Positions 33,192-41,625 of a stretch of DNA of 64,000 nt are shown piece by piece. Each line of letters starts with the position of its first letter. The stretch's first letter is position 1. This DNA comes from Fibrivirga algicola (lineage in GTDB: Bacteria; Bacteroidota; Bacteroidia; Cytophagales; Spirosomataceae). The position numbers and the translations under genes are program-made. The stretch lies in contig NZ_WAEL01000001.1 in assembly GCF_011742925.1 (NCBI RefSeq), positions 744,001 through 808,000 of the forward strand, given 5' to 3'. The notes under the pieces were generated by a model. The model did not search any database. It was not told the DNA's origin and worked only from the letters and a program-made list of their open reading frames with translations.

Positions 33192-35069
33192 ATGCGTTTC
33201 CTATTCCTGTTTGCCTGCTTATTGGTGGCTTCGGGTGCTTATGCTCAGCAGCCTGTTAACCTCATTCCACAGCCGGTATCGGTGCAAACCCAGCCTGGTC
33301 ATTTTGCGCTGACAAAAGCCACGACCATTACCTACAGTAAGCCCGAATCGGCGACCCTCGCTGCTCTGGTGGCACAGCAACTGGCCGGCCAAACCGGCTT
33401 ATCACTACCGAGTAAAGCCGCGTCTGCCGCCCCGGCCAATGCCATTGCGCTGGTGCTGACAGCCACACCCGATGCCCGCCTTGGCCGCGAAGGGTACCGG
33501 CTAACCAGCAGTTCTAGAGGGGTTGTTATTACGGCCAATGCGTCGGCGGGGTTGTTTTACGGGGCGCAGACATTGCTGCAACTGGTGCCGCAGACACGTA
33601 CCCAGCTAACCCTGAACGTACCTGCTGTTCAGATCGTCGATTACCCCCGCTTCGGCTGGCGCGGCGTGATGCTCGACGTGAGCCGGTCTTTCTTCCCGAA
33701 GGCCGACGTGATGCGCTACATCGACCAGCTGGCGCAGTTGAAGATTAATACCTTCCACTGGCACCTGACTGATGACAACGGCTGGCGTATCGAAATAAAA
33801 TCATTGCCCCGGCTCACCAGCGTGGGGGCCTGGCGTGTGCCGCGCGATGGGCATTTTGGCGAACGACCTAACCCTAAACCGGGCGAAGCGGCTACCTACG
33901 GAGGCTTTTATACCCAGGATGAGATTCGCGAGGTAGTTCGGTACGCGCAGGCGCGCAACATTACCATTGTTCCCGAAATAGACGTACCTGGCCACAGTAT
34001 GGCTATCCTGGCGGCCTACCCCGAACTGTCGTGCACTAAAGACACCTCAGCCCGGGTAAATCCCGGCACCCAATTCTCGGAGTGGTACGGTGATGGCACG
34101 TTCAAGATGCTGGTCGATAATACGCTGAATCCGTCTGACGAGGCTGTGTATACGTTTCTGGATAAGGTCTTTGGCGAAGTTGCCGCGTTGTTTCCAGGGC
34201 AATACATTCACGCCGGCGGCGACGAGTGTTACCACGGTTACTGGGCGAAAGACCCCGGTTGCCAGGCGCTGATGAAGAAAGAAGGCATGCAGAAAGTAGA
34301 GGAGTTGCAGGGCTACTTCATGAAACGCGTGGAGAAGATCATTAACGCCAAGGGAAAGAAATTCATGGGCTGGGACGAAATTCTGGAGGGCGGCGTGTCG
34401 CCCAGCGCTACGGTAATGAGCTGGCGCGGCATGAAAGGCGGCATCGAAGCGGCCAAAAACGGCCACGACGTCGTGATGTCGCCCACCACGTTCGCTTACC
34501 TTGACTACATGCAGAGTGACCCGACGCTGGAACCCCGGATCTACGCCAGTCTTCGGCTGAAAACGTGCTATAACTTCGAGCCGGTACCCGATGGCATTGA
34601 TTCAACCCGGATTTTGGGAGCGCAGGGCAACCTCTGGACCGAGCAGATTCCGACCATGAGCTATGCCGAATACATGTCGTTTCCGCGCGTATGGGCCTTG
34701 TCTGAAGTGTTCTGGACACCCCGCAACCGTCGCGATTGGGCCGGTTTCGTGCCCCGGCTCGAGGCGCAGATGGAACGTGCCGAGCAAGCCGACATCAGTT
34801 ACTCGCGGGCGGCCTACGATCCCATTGTAACCGTAGCCATGGCCGATAATAAGTTAACCGCTATGCTCGATACCGAACTGCCCGGGACTGAGATCTACTA
34901 CTCGATCGACGACACAATGCCCGGCCGGTTTAGTCCGCGTTATACCCAACCACTGCTCATTCCGGAAGGGAACGTTACCCTGCGTGTGATCACCTATCGC
35001 AACGGAAAACCCGCCGGTCGGCAACTAACACTCAAACGCGACGAACTGGTGAAGCGGGCACCTAAGTAA
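33192..35069 (+). CDS. Exported beta-N-acetylhexosaminidase (GH20)
   Basis: GH20 enzymes remove terminal N-acetylhexosamine from chitin oligomers, glycoproteins or peptidoglycan fragments. The 625-residue product has a signal peptide (about 1-19, GAYAQQ) and a GH20b-like N-domain to about 145. The TIM barrel has FHWHLTDDNGWRIEI near 190 and the catalytic Asp-Glu pair in HAGGDECYHGYW near 335. A C-terminal chitobiase-type domain lies near 535-620. The ATG 33192 gives the signal peptide; the upstream 57 bases in frame are not protein-like. Retention of the DE pair implies an active enzyme. Confidence 0.93.
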   Translation: MRFLFLFACLLVASGAYAQQPVNLIPQPVSVQTQPGHFALTKATTITYSKPESATLAALVAQQLAGQTGLSLPSKAASAAPANAIALVLTATPDARLGREGYRLTSSSRGVVITANASAGLFYGAQTLLQLVPQTRTQLTLNVPAVQIVDYPRFGWRGVMLDVSRSFFPKADVMRYIDQLAQLKINTFHWHLTDDNGWRIEIKSLPRLTSVGAWRVPRDGHFGERPNPKPGEAATYGGFYTQDEIREVVRYAQARNITIVPEIDVPGHSMAILAAYPELSCTKDTSARVNPGTQFSEWYGDGTFKMLVDNTLNPSDEAVYTFLDKVFGEVAALFPGQYIHAGGDECYHGYWAKDPGCQALMKKEGMQKVEELQGYFMKRVEKIINAKGKKFMGWDEILEGGVSPSATVMSWRGMKGGIEAAKNGHDVVMSPTTFAYLDYMQSDPTLEPRIYASLRLKTCYNFEPVPDGIDSTRILGAQGNLWTEQIPTMSYAEYMSFPRVWALSEVFWTPRNRRDWAGFVPRLEAQMERAEQADISYSRAAYDPIVTVAMADNKLTAMLDTELPGTEIYYSIDDTMPGRFSPRYTQPLLIPEGNVTLRVITYRNGKPAGRQLTLKRDELVKRAPK

Positions 35070-35091
35070 GGGTACGTAAGCTTGTCTACCG

Positions 35092-35136
35092 TAAAGAAGG
35101 CTCAGGTACGTTGTTGACGTACCTGAGCCTTCTTTA
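35092..35136. terminator. Bidirectional terminator whose stem contains two CAGGTACGT copies
   Basis: Arms 35092-35111 and 35117-35136 are a perfect 20-bp stem (TAAAGAAGG + CTCAGGTACGT) with a TGTTG loop. One copy of the dispersed 9-mer lies at 35103-35111 and its complement at 35117-35125, next to the loop. It lies between the convergent GH20 and GH67-like genes. The AAAG/CTTT ends give some T-run in both directions. Confidence 0.8.
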
Positions 35137-35200
35137 TAGCTGGTAGGGGCAGTTTCCGGTCAATGGTTTGGCAAGTTGAGATAGTGATCCTATGAGACGT

Positions 35201-37360
35201 TTACTTAGCCCGCGCCTGCTCAGCAATGGCTACGTCCTGAGCTACGGCGGGGCGCAGCATTGCCCAGTGAAACCGAAGTTTGTCGTTCTGGGCCGGTGTG
35301 CCGCCTTTCTGTTCGCTGAGGTGTACAAGCGGCATGTCGTTGTAAAGCGGTCGAGTGATGGCCACAACATCGTCCCAGTGTCGCAGGGCGGCCTTCAGGT
35401 GCTGAACGGCGCGTTGCTTCATGGCTTCATCGCCCGTGGTGCGATAGGTTTGTAACGCAACGGCACCGCGTAGCTTTTCGGCCAGGTGCAACCCCAGATA
35501 CGACCACACCCGCACATCGGCGACTTCGTACTGCAACGATCGGTTGGCCGACGTACTGATGGATTGAACCAGCGCGAGGGCTTTCCGGCAATCGGTTTCC
35601 AGCTTGGTCGCCAGTAGGGGCGGCGTAACTTTCGCCGAGCTAACTGAGCTGCCCGCCGCTGTGGCCTTCACATAGTCGCTCACCGATACGTAATCGGGGT
35701 CAAGCGTGGGCTGTGTGATTAGCTGATTAACCGAGATATACGCTACATTTTTATCGGCATCGTGCGCCATCATGCCTTCGCTGTAGAGGGAAAAATCCCA
35801 GGTGAAGTCGAAGGCCGAGGCCAGGCGTAGCGGAGTCGATGACGCCAGTGCATAGGCGTCGAGGAGGCGGTTGGCCGATGGACCGTAGCGCCGTACAAAT
35901 TCAGCCTGAAACACCGTGTCTGGCGTACCCGGATTGTACAGCAACCGGCCCCACAGTTTATAAAACAGCCATTGCCGCTCAAACGCATAGCGCCAGTCGA
36001 CCGGGCTACCGGGAGTAGTGAAGTAATCGGTAGCCGGAATGTACGTTTCCGAGCCGAGGAAATAGCCGCCTACGTAGGCCTGACTATTGGCCGCTATGTG
36101 TGCACGTACGAAACTGGGTACGCCCCAGCGAAGGCAGAAGAAATCCTCGTTCCGGGCCGTCCAGGTAACTTTATAAGCGGTTGGCGTAGGCTTGAAATAC
36201 GTATCGTATAGCTTGCCGCCATGCACTTTTACCAGCGTCGGCGTCGAATGAGCGTGCGACCAGTTGTATTTCAAATCCGCCCAGACAGGCCCTTCGATAA
36301 ACGGTAAAGACCCCTCGCGTTCCAGTGATTTTCGGGTCAGCTTTTCGGTTTCAATACTGGTAACGCCCAGCGATCCCGTGGTGCTGGAGAACGGGATGCG
36401 GTGAATCAGCTTTGTTTTTCGATTTGCCAGCCGCATGCCGTCAATAATGGTGGCCGTCATCCAGTCTTCGCGTTTTTGGGGCGTCATGCCACCCATTCCT
36501 TCGCCCAGGGTCAGGCCAAAACCGGTTAGTTCGGGGTATTCGTTGAGTACCTGCGTTACACATTCCCGCGTGTAGCGCTTGACAATCGCCGAAGTGTCTC
36601 CATCGACAAAGTGGCGATGCTCGAGGTTATTGACAGCCGGGTTGACGTTGTAGGCTTTCGAGAATTCGGGGCTGGTGAAAATATTAAAAGGGATCAGGTA
36701 CGTGTCAATGGCGCGTTCGTTAGCCATCTGGAAAATGCGCCGGAACAGGGTTTGCCACTCGGCCAGTTGCTGGTCGTTGAACGGTGTAGCTGCCGGAAAA
36801 TTCGTTGGCCTGATCATAAACGTGTACGGATGCAGGTTCCACAGACTAAGGGCGTTGAACCGGTTGGCGACCATCATATCCAGAAATGCCTGCCAGTACA
36901 ACGTATCCCGGCAGGTAGCGTAGTGAAGGTCAAGCGCGTAGCTGTGGCGGTAGGTGTCCCAAGGGAGATCGAATTTGATAGCCCGTAGAGCCAGATGTGG
37001 TCGTTCGGTCTGGGGCTTGATCTGCTGCAGTGACTGGCCATTTTGCAGCGCCTCGACCAGTGAAAGACAGCCATAGAGTCTGCCACGCGGATCGCCGCCG
37101 GTAATTGTCAATTCGTTTTGCTGCCGGTTAAGTGTATACGCTTCGGGACCGAGCGCGGGTGAATCCGGTGCCAATCGAATGAGAAAAGCTGCTTTTCCCT
37201 TTGACTCACTGAGTATATACTTTCGGGCGATTAAGGCTTTCTTCAGTTGTGTTACTGCGTAGTTGGTTTGCAACGATTGATCGGCAGATTGAATCATGAC
37301 GCGTTGGGCGGTGCTGGTCAGGCAGATGCCGAGCAGGAGGGTGAACAGGCAGAAGCGCAT
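35201..37360 (-). CDS. Exported glycosidase-like protein (GH20b-like N-domain plus TIM barrel)
   Basis: The 719-residue product has a signal peptide (about 1-18, LTSTAQ). Its N-terminal domain resembles the GH20b/GH67 N-domain (EAYTLNRQQNELTITGGDPRGRLYGCLSLVEAL, about 72-104). A large TIM-barrel-like region (about 125-480) has DMMVANRFNALSLWN and FGLTLGEGMGGM, and the C-terminus is helical. I cannot assign a CAZy family with confidence: GH67-like alpha-glucuronidase relatives are the closest resemblance. Clustering with GH20 suggests glycan breakdown in the periplasm or at the surface. Confidence 0.65.
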   Translation of the reverse strand: MRFCLFTLLLGICLTSTAQRVMIQSADQSLQTNYAVTQLKKALIARKYILSESKGKAAFLIRLAPDSPALGPEAYTLNRQQNELTITGGDPRGRLYGCLSLVEALQNGQSLQQIKPQTERPHLALRAIKFDLPWDTYRHSYALDLHYATCRDTLYWQAFLDMMVANRFNALSLWNLHPYTFMIRPTNFPAATPFNDQQLAEWQTLFRRIFQMANERAIDTYLIPFNIFTSPEFSKAYNVNPAVNNLEHRHFVDGDTSAIVKRYTRECVTQVLNEYPELTGFGLTLGEGMGGMTPQKREDWMTATIIDGMRLANRKTKLIHRIPFSSTTGSLGVTSIETEKLTRKSLEREGSLPFIEGPVWADLKYNWSHAHSTPTLVKVHGGKLYDTYFKPTPTAYKVTWTARNEDFFCLRWGVPSFVRAHIAANSQAYVGGYFLGSETYIPATDYFTTPGSPVDWRYAFERQWLFYKLWGRLLYNPGTPDTVFQAEFVRRYGPSANRLLDAYALASSTPLRLASAFDFTWDFSLYSEGMMAHDADKNVAYISVNQLITQPTLDPDYVSVSDYVKATAAGSSVSSAKVTPPLLATKLETDCRKALALVQSISTSANRSLQYEVADVRVWSYLGLHLAEKLRGAVALQTYRTTGDEAMKQRAVQHLKAALRHWDDVVAITRPLYNDMPLVHLSEQKGGTPAQNDKLRFHWAMLRPAVAQDVAIAEQARAK

Positions 37361-37539
37361 AGTGGAAGCAATAAGTTAATTGGTCCGCCCGCCGGTGTGG
37401 CATCATAGGGAGTTGGCAGTGTAGATGAAAAGGCAGGATACAGGTGGGTCTCCTGTGTGTCGGTTGTGGAAGCCGCTACTAGTGGCCTATATCCCGGTTG
37501 GCTGGCACAAAATACGCCGGAGCGGAGTTATCAGTTTGT

Positions 37540-38406
37540 ATGATTGAGCTACTGACCATAGCCACGTTTGTAGGCTATATTATCTATTTACGGAAGTACG
37601 CGGATCAGCGCAGCACGGCTGAAAAACAAGCTGACCAACTGCGCGAAGGCATCGATTTGTACCAGGCCGATCAGTTTGCGGCGGCACTGGCATACTTCAA
37701 CCAGGCGATACAGGCACAACCTAAACTTGGCGTTGCCTACCTCTACCGCGCCCGCATTTACCGTGTACTTGGTGACAGTAAAGCCGCTCTGCACGATCTG
37801 GAAACGGGCAAGAGTTACGATGATACTATTGCCGATCTACATCTGGAAACTGGCCAGATTCACTACCAGTCAGGCGATTATACGGCTGCTTTTCAGGATT
37901 TTGACAAAGCCGTTTTTCACGGAGCAACGGCCGATGCCTACCAGTGGCGCGGGCTTACGCGGCAGCGAACAGGGCAGTCCGAAGAGGCCGCGCGTGATCT
38001 CGCCAAAGCCGAGTCGGTGGTCGCTGCGGTTCAGGCGGTGCCGGGTACGTCTCAGGCGGCAAAAACTGGCTTTGCCAACCGCTCTTTCCTGATCAACGCC
38101 GCCTGTACGATGGCCAATGCGCTACTGCTTTTGTATGTTATTAAAGAGAGTTCCGTCATTCACTGGCCCTACCTGCTGGCGGCGTTTTCAGCGGGGGCCA
38201 TTGGCTTTGCCGAACCGCGTAAAGGGTGGGCATTGGCTATACTCCAAGCGGTGCTTATCTGGATGGGCTATATGTATGTGGTGGGCCCGTCTGAGTCGAG
38301 CGTGGACCGGGAAGTTGAACTGTTCAGCCTGTATGGGGCCATGGGATTGACCTTTGCGGGTAGTTTTCTGGGCAGTATTCTAAAACGGGCGCAGGCGGGT
38401 TCCTAA
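37540..38406 (+). CDS. TPR membrane protein of unknown function
   Basis: The 288-residue protein has one N-terminal membrane helix (about 2-18, LLTIATFVGYIIYL), then three to four TPR units (about 28-165, including YQADQFAAALAYFNQAIQAQP and YQSGDYTAAFQDFDKAV). Three hydrophobic helices lie near the C-terminus (about 195-280). TPRs suggest protein binding; the partner is unknown. ATG 37540 is used because the longer TTG reading from 37498 precedes the membrane helix with non-conserved sequence. It is divergent from the glycosidase-like gene. Confidence 0.7.
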   Translation: MIELLTIATFVGYIIYLRKYADQRSTAEKQADQLREGIDLYQADQFAAALAYFNQAIQAQPKLGVAYLYRARIYRVLGDSKAALHDLETGKSYDDTIADLHLETGQIHYQSGDYTAAFQDFDKAVFHGATADAYQWRGLTRQRTGQSEEAARDLAKAESVVAAVQAVPGTSQAAKTGFANRSFLINAACTMANALLLLYVIKESSVIHWPYLLAAFSAGAIGFAEPRKGWALAILQAVLIWMGYMYVVGPSESSVDREVELFSLYGAMGLTFAGSFLGSILKRAQAGS

Positions 38407-38447
38407 CTTTCGAACGTAGAATTAACTGAAGAGTAGGCCATGTGTGC

Positions 38448-38455
38448 TACTTTCG
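38448..38455 (+). promoter_or_regulatory. Candidate -7 element (TACTTTCG) for the TrpF-like gene
   Basis: TACTTTCG differs from TAnnTTTG by one base and lies 31 bases before the ATG at 38487. Confidence 0.25.
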
Positions 38456-38486
38456 CCCCTCCAAAAATAAGTTAGCTCCGGTACGT

Positions 38487-39107
38487 ATGGCCCTTCAAAC
38501 AACTGTTAAGATATCGAACGTAACAAACCTCAGCGATGCTCGTTACTGCGCTGGCATGGGCGTTGACCTGCTTGGTTTTTCGATGGATACCACCAGCCCG
38601 GATTACATCGAACCGGCCCGATTCAGCGAGATTCGGGGTTGGGTTGCCGGTGTGCACATCGTAGGCGAAACCAATAGCGTTGATCCCGAACAGATTGAAC
38701 AACTACTAGCCGATTACCAGCCCGATGTGTTGCAGGTCGACGAAGTAGCCCTGTTGCCATACCTCAGTACGCTTGGTAAACCCCTGATGCTGCGCGTTGA
38801 CCTGACCAAGACATCGCTGGAACAACTCGACGCCGTAGCCAACACGTCATTGCCGGGTATTGATTACCTGCTGTTGGAAAGTCAGTCGATTATCCATCTC
38901 GATGAGGCTCTGAAAACGGCTTTATTGCAGGTAGCCAGCCGCCACTCGGTATTGCTCGGTATTGGCTTTGAGGCCAGTACCATTCAGGCCCTCCTGGCCG
39001 AGTTGCCCGTTGCTGGTATTGCCCTGACCGGTGGAAATGAAGAACGCCCCGGAAGCCGTGACTTCGGGGCGCTCATGGATATTCTGGAAGTGATTGAAGT
39101 AGAGTAG
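38487..39107 (+). CDS. TrpF-like (phosphoribosylanthranilate isomerase-like) barrel without the catalytic Cys
   Basis: The 206-residue TIM-barrel protein starts TVKISNVTNLSDARYCAGMGVDLLGF, clearly the TrpF first strand. In TrpF this strand reads VKICG with the catalytic Cys; here it is ISN. The phosphate-binding GGTG loop near the C-terminal half is also not evident, although GIALTGGNEERPGSRDFGALMDIL resembles the last TrpF segment. No other trp gene is adjacent. I infer a TrpF-derived protein with changed or lost activity, rather than the tryptophan enzyme itself. Confidence 0.7.
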   Translation: MALQTTVKISNVTNLSDARYCAGMGVDLLGFSMDTTSPDYIEPARFSEIRGWVAGVHIVGETNSVDPEQIEQLLADYQPDVLQVDEVALLPYLSTLGKPLMLRVDLTKTSLEQLDAVANTSLPGIDYLLLESQSIIHLDEALKTALLQVASRHSVLLGIGFEASTIQALLAELPVAGIALTGGNEERPGSRDFGALMDILEVIEVE

Positions 39108-39123
39108 CTTCAGGTGTCAGGTA

Positions 39124-39156
39124 CTTCGCTCAATTCCCCTCTGGTTGTGAGCGAAG
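39124..39156. terminator. Stem-loop between convergent TrpF-like and oxidoreductase genes
   Basis: CTTCGCTCA (39124-39132) pairs perfectly with TGAGCGAAG (39148-39156). Further imperfect pairing extends outward by about ten bases. There is no T-run; it is a probable bidirectional terminator. Confidence 0.5.
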
Positions 39157-39169
39157 CACTTGAGACTGA

Positions 39170-40498
39170 CTACACGACTACGATATCGCTTTTACCTGCA
39201 TCCCAGGTAACGCGCTTTCCGGTGTGTAATGCCTTGGTGGCCATGATGTTGGCTACCGAGTGGTTGAAGCCTACGCGGGCTGGTGCATTTGGTTCTTTCC
39301 GGCTGCGTACGCACTCCATCCAGTTCCGCATGTGCAGCGAGGTCATCTGATCACCGCCCGTATTGGCGCTGGTTTCGATCTTTGGGCCCTGCGCCAGAGT
39401 CTGCTCGGCCAGCAGGTTGGGCTGCATGCCCATCTCGCGGGCTGCGCCAGCTTTCAACCCCCCTTCCGCTGTGATCTTGTTCGTGTCGAGGTTGATCATA
39501 CCACCGTTCGAGTAGTAGTATTCCTTGGTGCCGCCCGCCTCGTTGTGCATCCGCGACGAGTACATCACCTGGAAACCCTTGGTTTTGTCATTGTCCGGAC
39601 CGTAATCGAATACCGCCGTAAACGTATCGGGGTTAACGCGGCCATCTTTCCAGACGTATACGCCGCCGTTGGCCACCACCGAACGGGGGTGATCCAGCCC
39701 GCTGAACCAGTGAACGGTATCGATCTGGTGCGACATCCACTGGCCAGGAATACCTGACGAATAGGGATAGAATAACCGGTATTCGAGGTATTTGCGTGGG
39801 TCCCAGGCTTCGGCGGGCCGGTTCAGTAAGTAGCGCTTCCAGTCGGTATCTTCCTGCCGGATCTCAGATACCAGTTTAGGCCGGCGCCAACGACCGGGCT
39901 GGTTCACGTTCCAGGTCATTTCAACCATCGAGACGTCGCCAAATTTGCCTGACTTGATAAAGTCGTTGGCGGCGTGGTAATTGGGAGCTGACCGGCGCTG
40001 CGAACCAACCTGCACAATCTTTTTCGATTTCTCAACGGCTTTCAGCGCTTTGCGTGCGTCTTCCATCGATTCGGCGAATGGTTTTTCAACGTATACGTCG
40101 CGGCCAGATTCTACCGCATCGGCGCAGTGGATAGCGTGCTGGAAATCGGCCGTACTGATGATTACTGCGTCGATGTCTTTCCGGTCGAGGAGTTCATCGT
40201 TGTTGCGGCACATAGCGAAATTATTGGCATCGGCCCAGCCTTTACCCGTCAGGAATGACTTGGCCTCGTCGCGACGGCGATTCCAAAGGTCAGAAACGCC
40301 CACGAATGAGAAGTTCATCTCTTTGGCGTGATCAGAGAAAGCTGGTGCAAGTGACTGACGAAACCGGTCTGAGAAGCCGATTACGCCTACCCGTACCCGT
40401 TCGTTCGAACCGATGATGCGGCCGTAGCTGCTGGCAGAGAAACTCATGCCCAAACCTGCGAGAGCAGATGTTTTTAAAAATTCACGTCTATTATGCAT
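39170..40498 (-). CDS. Exported Gfo/Idh/MocA-family oxidoreductase
   Basis: The 442-residue product starts at ATG 40498 with a twin-arginine-like leader (NRREFLKTSALAGLG). The NAD(P)-binding Rossmann domain has RVGVIGFSDR near 33 and the family motif DVYVEKPFAESM near 132-143. The C-terminal alpha/beta domain binds the sugar substrate. Tat-exported members in Bacteroidota act on sugars or glycosides in the periplasm; the substrate here is unknown. It lies 14 bases downstream of the isomerase-like gene, which also carries a Tat-like leader, so the two probably work together. Confidence 0.88.
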   Translation of the reverse strand: MHNRREFLKTSALAGLGMSFSASSYGRIIGSNERVRVGVIGFSDRFRQSLAPAFSDHAKEMNFSFVGVSDLWNRRRDEAKSFLTGKGWADANNFAMCRNNDELLDRKDIDAVIISTADFQHAIHCADAVESGRDVYVEKPFAESMEDARKALKAVEKSKKIVQVGSQRRSAPNYHAANDFIKSGKFGDVSMVEMTWNVNQPGRWRRPKLVSEIRQEDTDWKRYLLNRPAEAWDPRKYLEYRLFYPYSSGIPGQWMSHQIDTVHWFSGLDHPRSVVANGGVYVWKDGRVNPDTFTAVFDYGPDNDKTKGFQVMYSSRMHNEAGGTKEYYYSNGGMINLDTNKITAEGGLKAGAAREMGMQPNLLAEQTLAQGPKIETSANTGGDQMTSLHMRNWMECVRSRKEPNAPARVGFNHSVANIMATKALHTGKRVTWDAGKSDIVVV

Positions 40499-40512
40499 AA
40501 GCAATTGCAAGT

Positions 40513-41514
40513 TTAAATGGGGAATTTCAGAGTTTGAGTAATGTATTCTTTGTTCGTCTGGGCGCACTGCAGGGCAGTACGACCCGGATCGGGAATGCCA
40601 TCCAGTTCGACGATCCCCCAACCGTTGAACTTAATCGTTTTCAGTGCCTTAAATACCGCAGGTACGTTCACGTTACCCCGGCCTAACTCCACAAACTTGT
40701 AAGCATTGCCGGGCCGGTCGGGTAGGGGCGACATGGTGTCTTTCAAGTGGAGCGAGTGGATGATATCCTTGTATTGAATGACCGCCTTTTCGGGCTGGCC
40801 GCCACCCTGCTGGAAGTGAGCGATATCGAGCAGTAGCCGGATGAATTTGGGGTTCATCGCCTGCACAATCACCTCTACCTCAGCGGGTGTTTCGCCAAGC
40901 TGGTGCATGTGGTTATGGTACACCGCCTGTACGCCCAGATCAGCTGTTTGTTTGCCGATCTCGTTCATGACGGTTGCCAGCCGCTTCAACTCGTCTGTAG
41001 TTGGGAGCCGATCTTTTGGCCGAACCGAATTGGTGAGTTGAATAGCCGATCCGCCCAGCGCCTTCACAAAACTGGCGTGGGCCACGTGCTGATCGATGGT
41101 GCTTTGAAACTTAGCGGGGTCTATTTCTACGTTGCCACTCGAAAACATGGCCAGTTGTAAACCATGCTGATCCAGCATTGCCTTCAGCTCGGATGGCTTG
41201 GTCCGGTAGGGACCGAACGCGTTGGCGCGAAGCTGAATGCCTTTAAAACCGGTTGAGGAGATATCGGTGATTGCCTGTGCATCATTCCCGCCCCAGGTAA
41301 TAGCCGAGTAGGCAATTTGCAGGCCGGATTTTGGTGGAAATTCGCCCGCCAAACTTTCAGCGCCAGCAGCCAGCACAAGTGCGGAGGCTCCAGCGGCCTG
41401 CATAAATTGCCGGCGATTTATTCCCAGCTGCTCCGCCCTGTCAGGGAGAGCGTGGGCCGCGCGGTTGTCAGACCGCTGACGGTTTAGCAGTATTGATAAT
41501 AGCTGTTGCTTCAT
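40513..41514 (-). CDS. Tat-exported sugar phosphate isomerase/epimerase-like TIM barrel
   Basis: The 333-residue product has a twin-arginine leader (NRRQFMQAAGASALVLAAG, about 33-51). A xylose-isomerase-like TIM barrel follows, with FKGIQLRANAFG near 95, VYHNHMHQLGETPAEVE near 200 and LLLDIAHFQQGGG near 232. The conserved His, Asp and Glu metal ligands appear kept (HNH, LLDIAH, GIVELD). I use ATG 41514: the upstream extension runs through the terminator of the next gene at 41573-41607. It is a likely operon partner of the oxidoreductase 14 bases downstream. Confidence 0.85.
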   Translation of the reverse strand: MKQQLLSILLNRQRSDNRAAHALPDRAEQLGINRRQFMQAAGASALVLAAGAESLAGEFPPKSGLQIAYSAITWGGNDAQAITDISSTGFKGIQLRANAFGPYRTKPSELKAMLDQHGLQLAMFSSGNVEIDPAKFQSTIDQHVAHASFVKALGGSAIQLTNSVRPKDRLPTTDELKRLATVMNEIGKQTADLGVQAVYHNHMHQLGETPAEVEVIVQAMNPKFIRLLLDIAHFQQGGGQPEKAVIQYKDIIHSLHLKDTMSPLPDRPGNAYKFVELGRGNVNVPAVFKALKTIKFNGWGIVELDGIPDPGRTALQCAQTNKEYITQTLKFPI

Positions 41515-41572
41515 GACAGCCAAAGTATCGACGTTTGGCTTTCTACTAGAACAGCAGTTATCGATAAAAAAC

Positions 41573-41607
41573 AAAAACCGGTCACTGCCAGGCAATAACC
41601 GGTTTTT
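41573..41607 (-). terminator. Terminator after the DUF937-OmpA gene
   Basis: AAAAACCGGT (41573-41582) pairs with ACCGGTTTTT (41598-41607). On the minus strand it ends in a T-run, 19 bases after the DUF937-OmpA stop. It also marks the 5' limit of the isomerase gene. Confidence 0.8.
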
Positions 41608-41625
41608 CAAACGAGGTATTTACGC

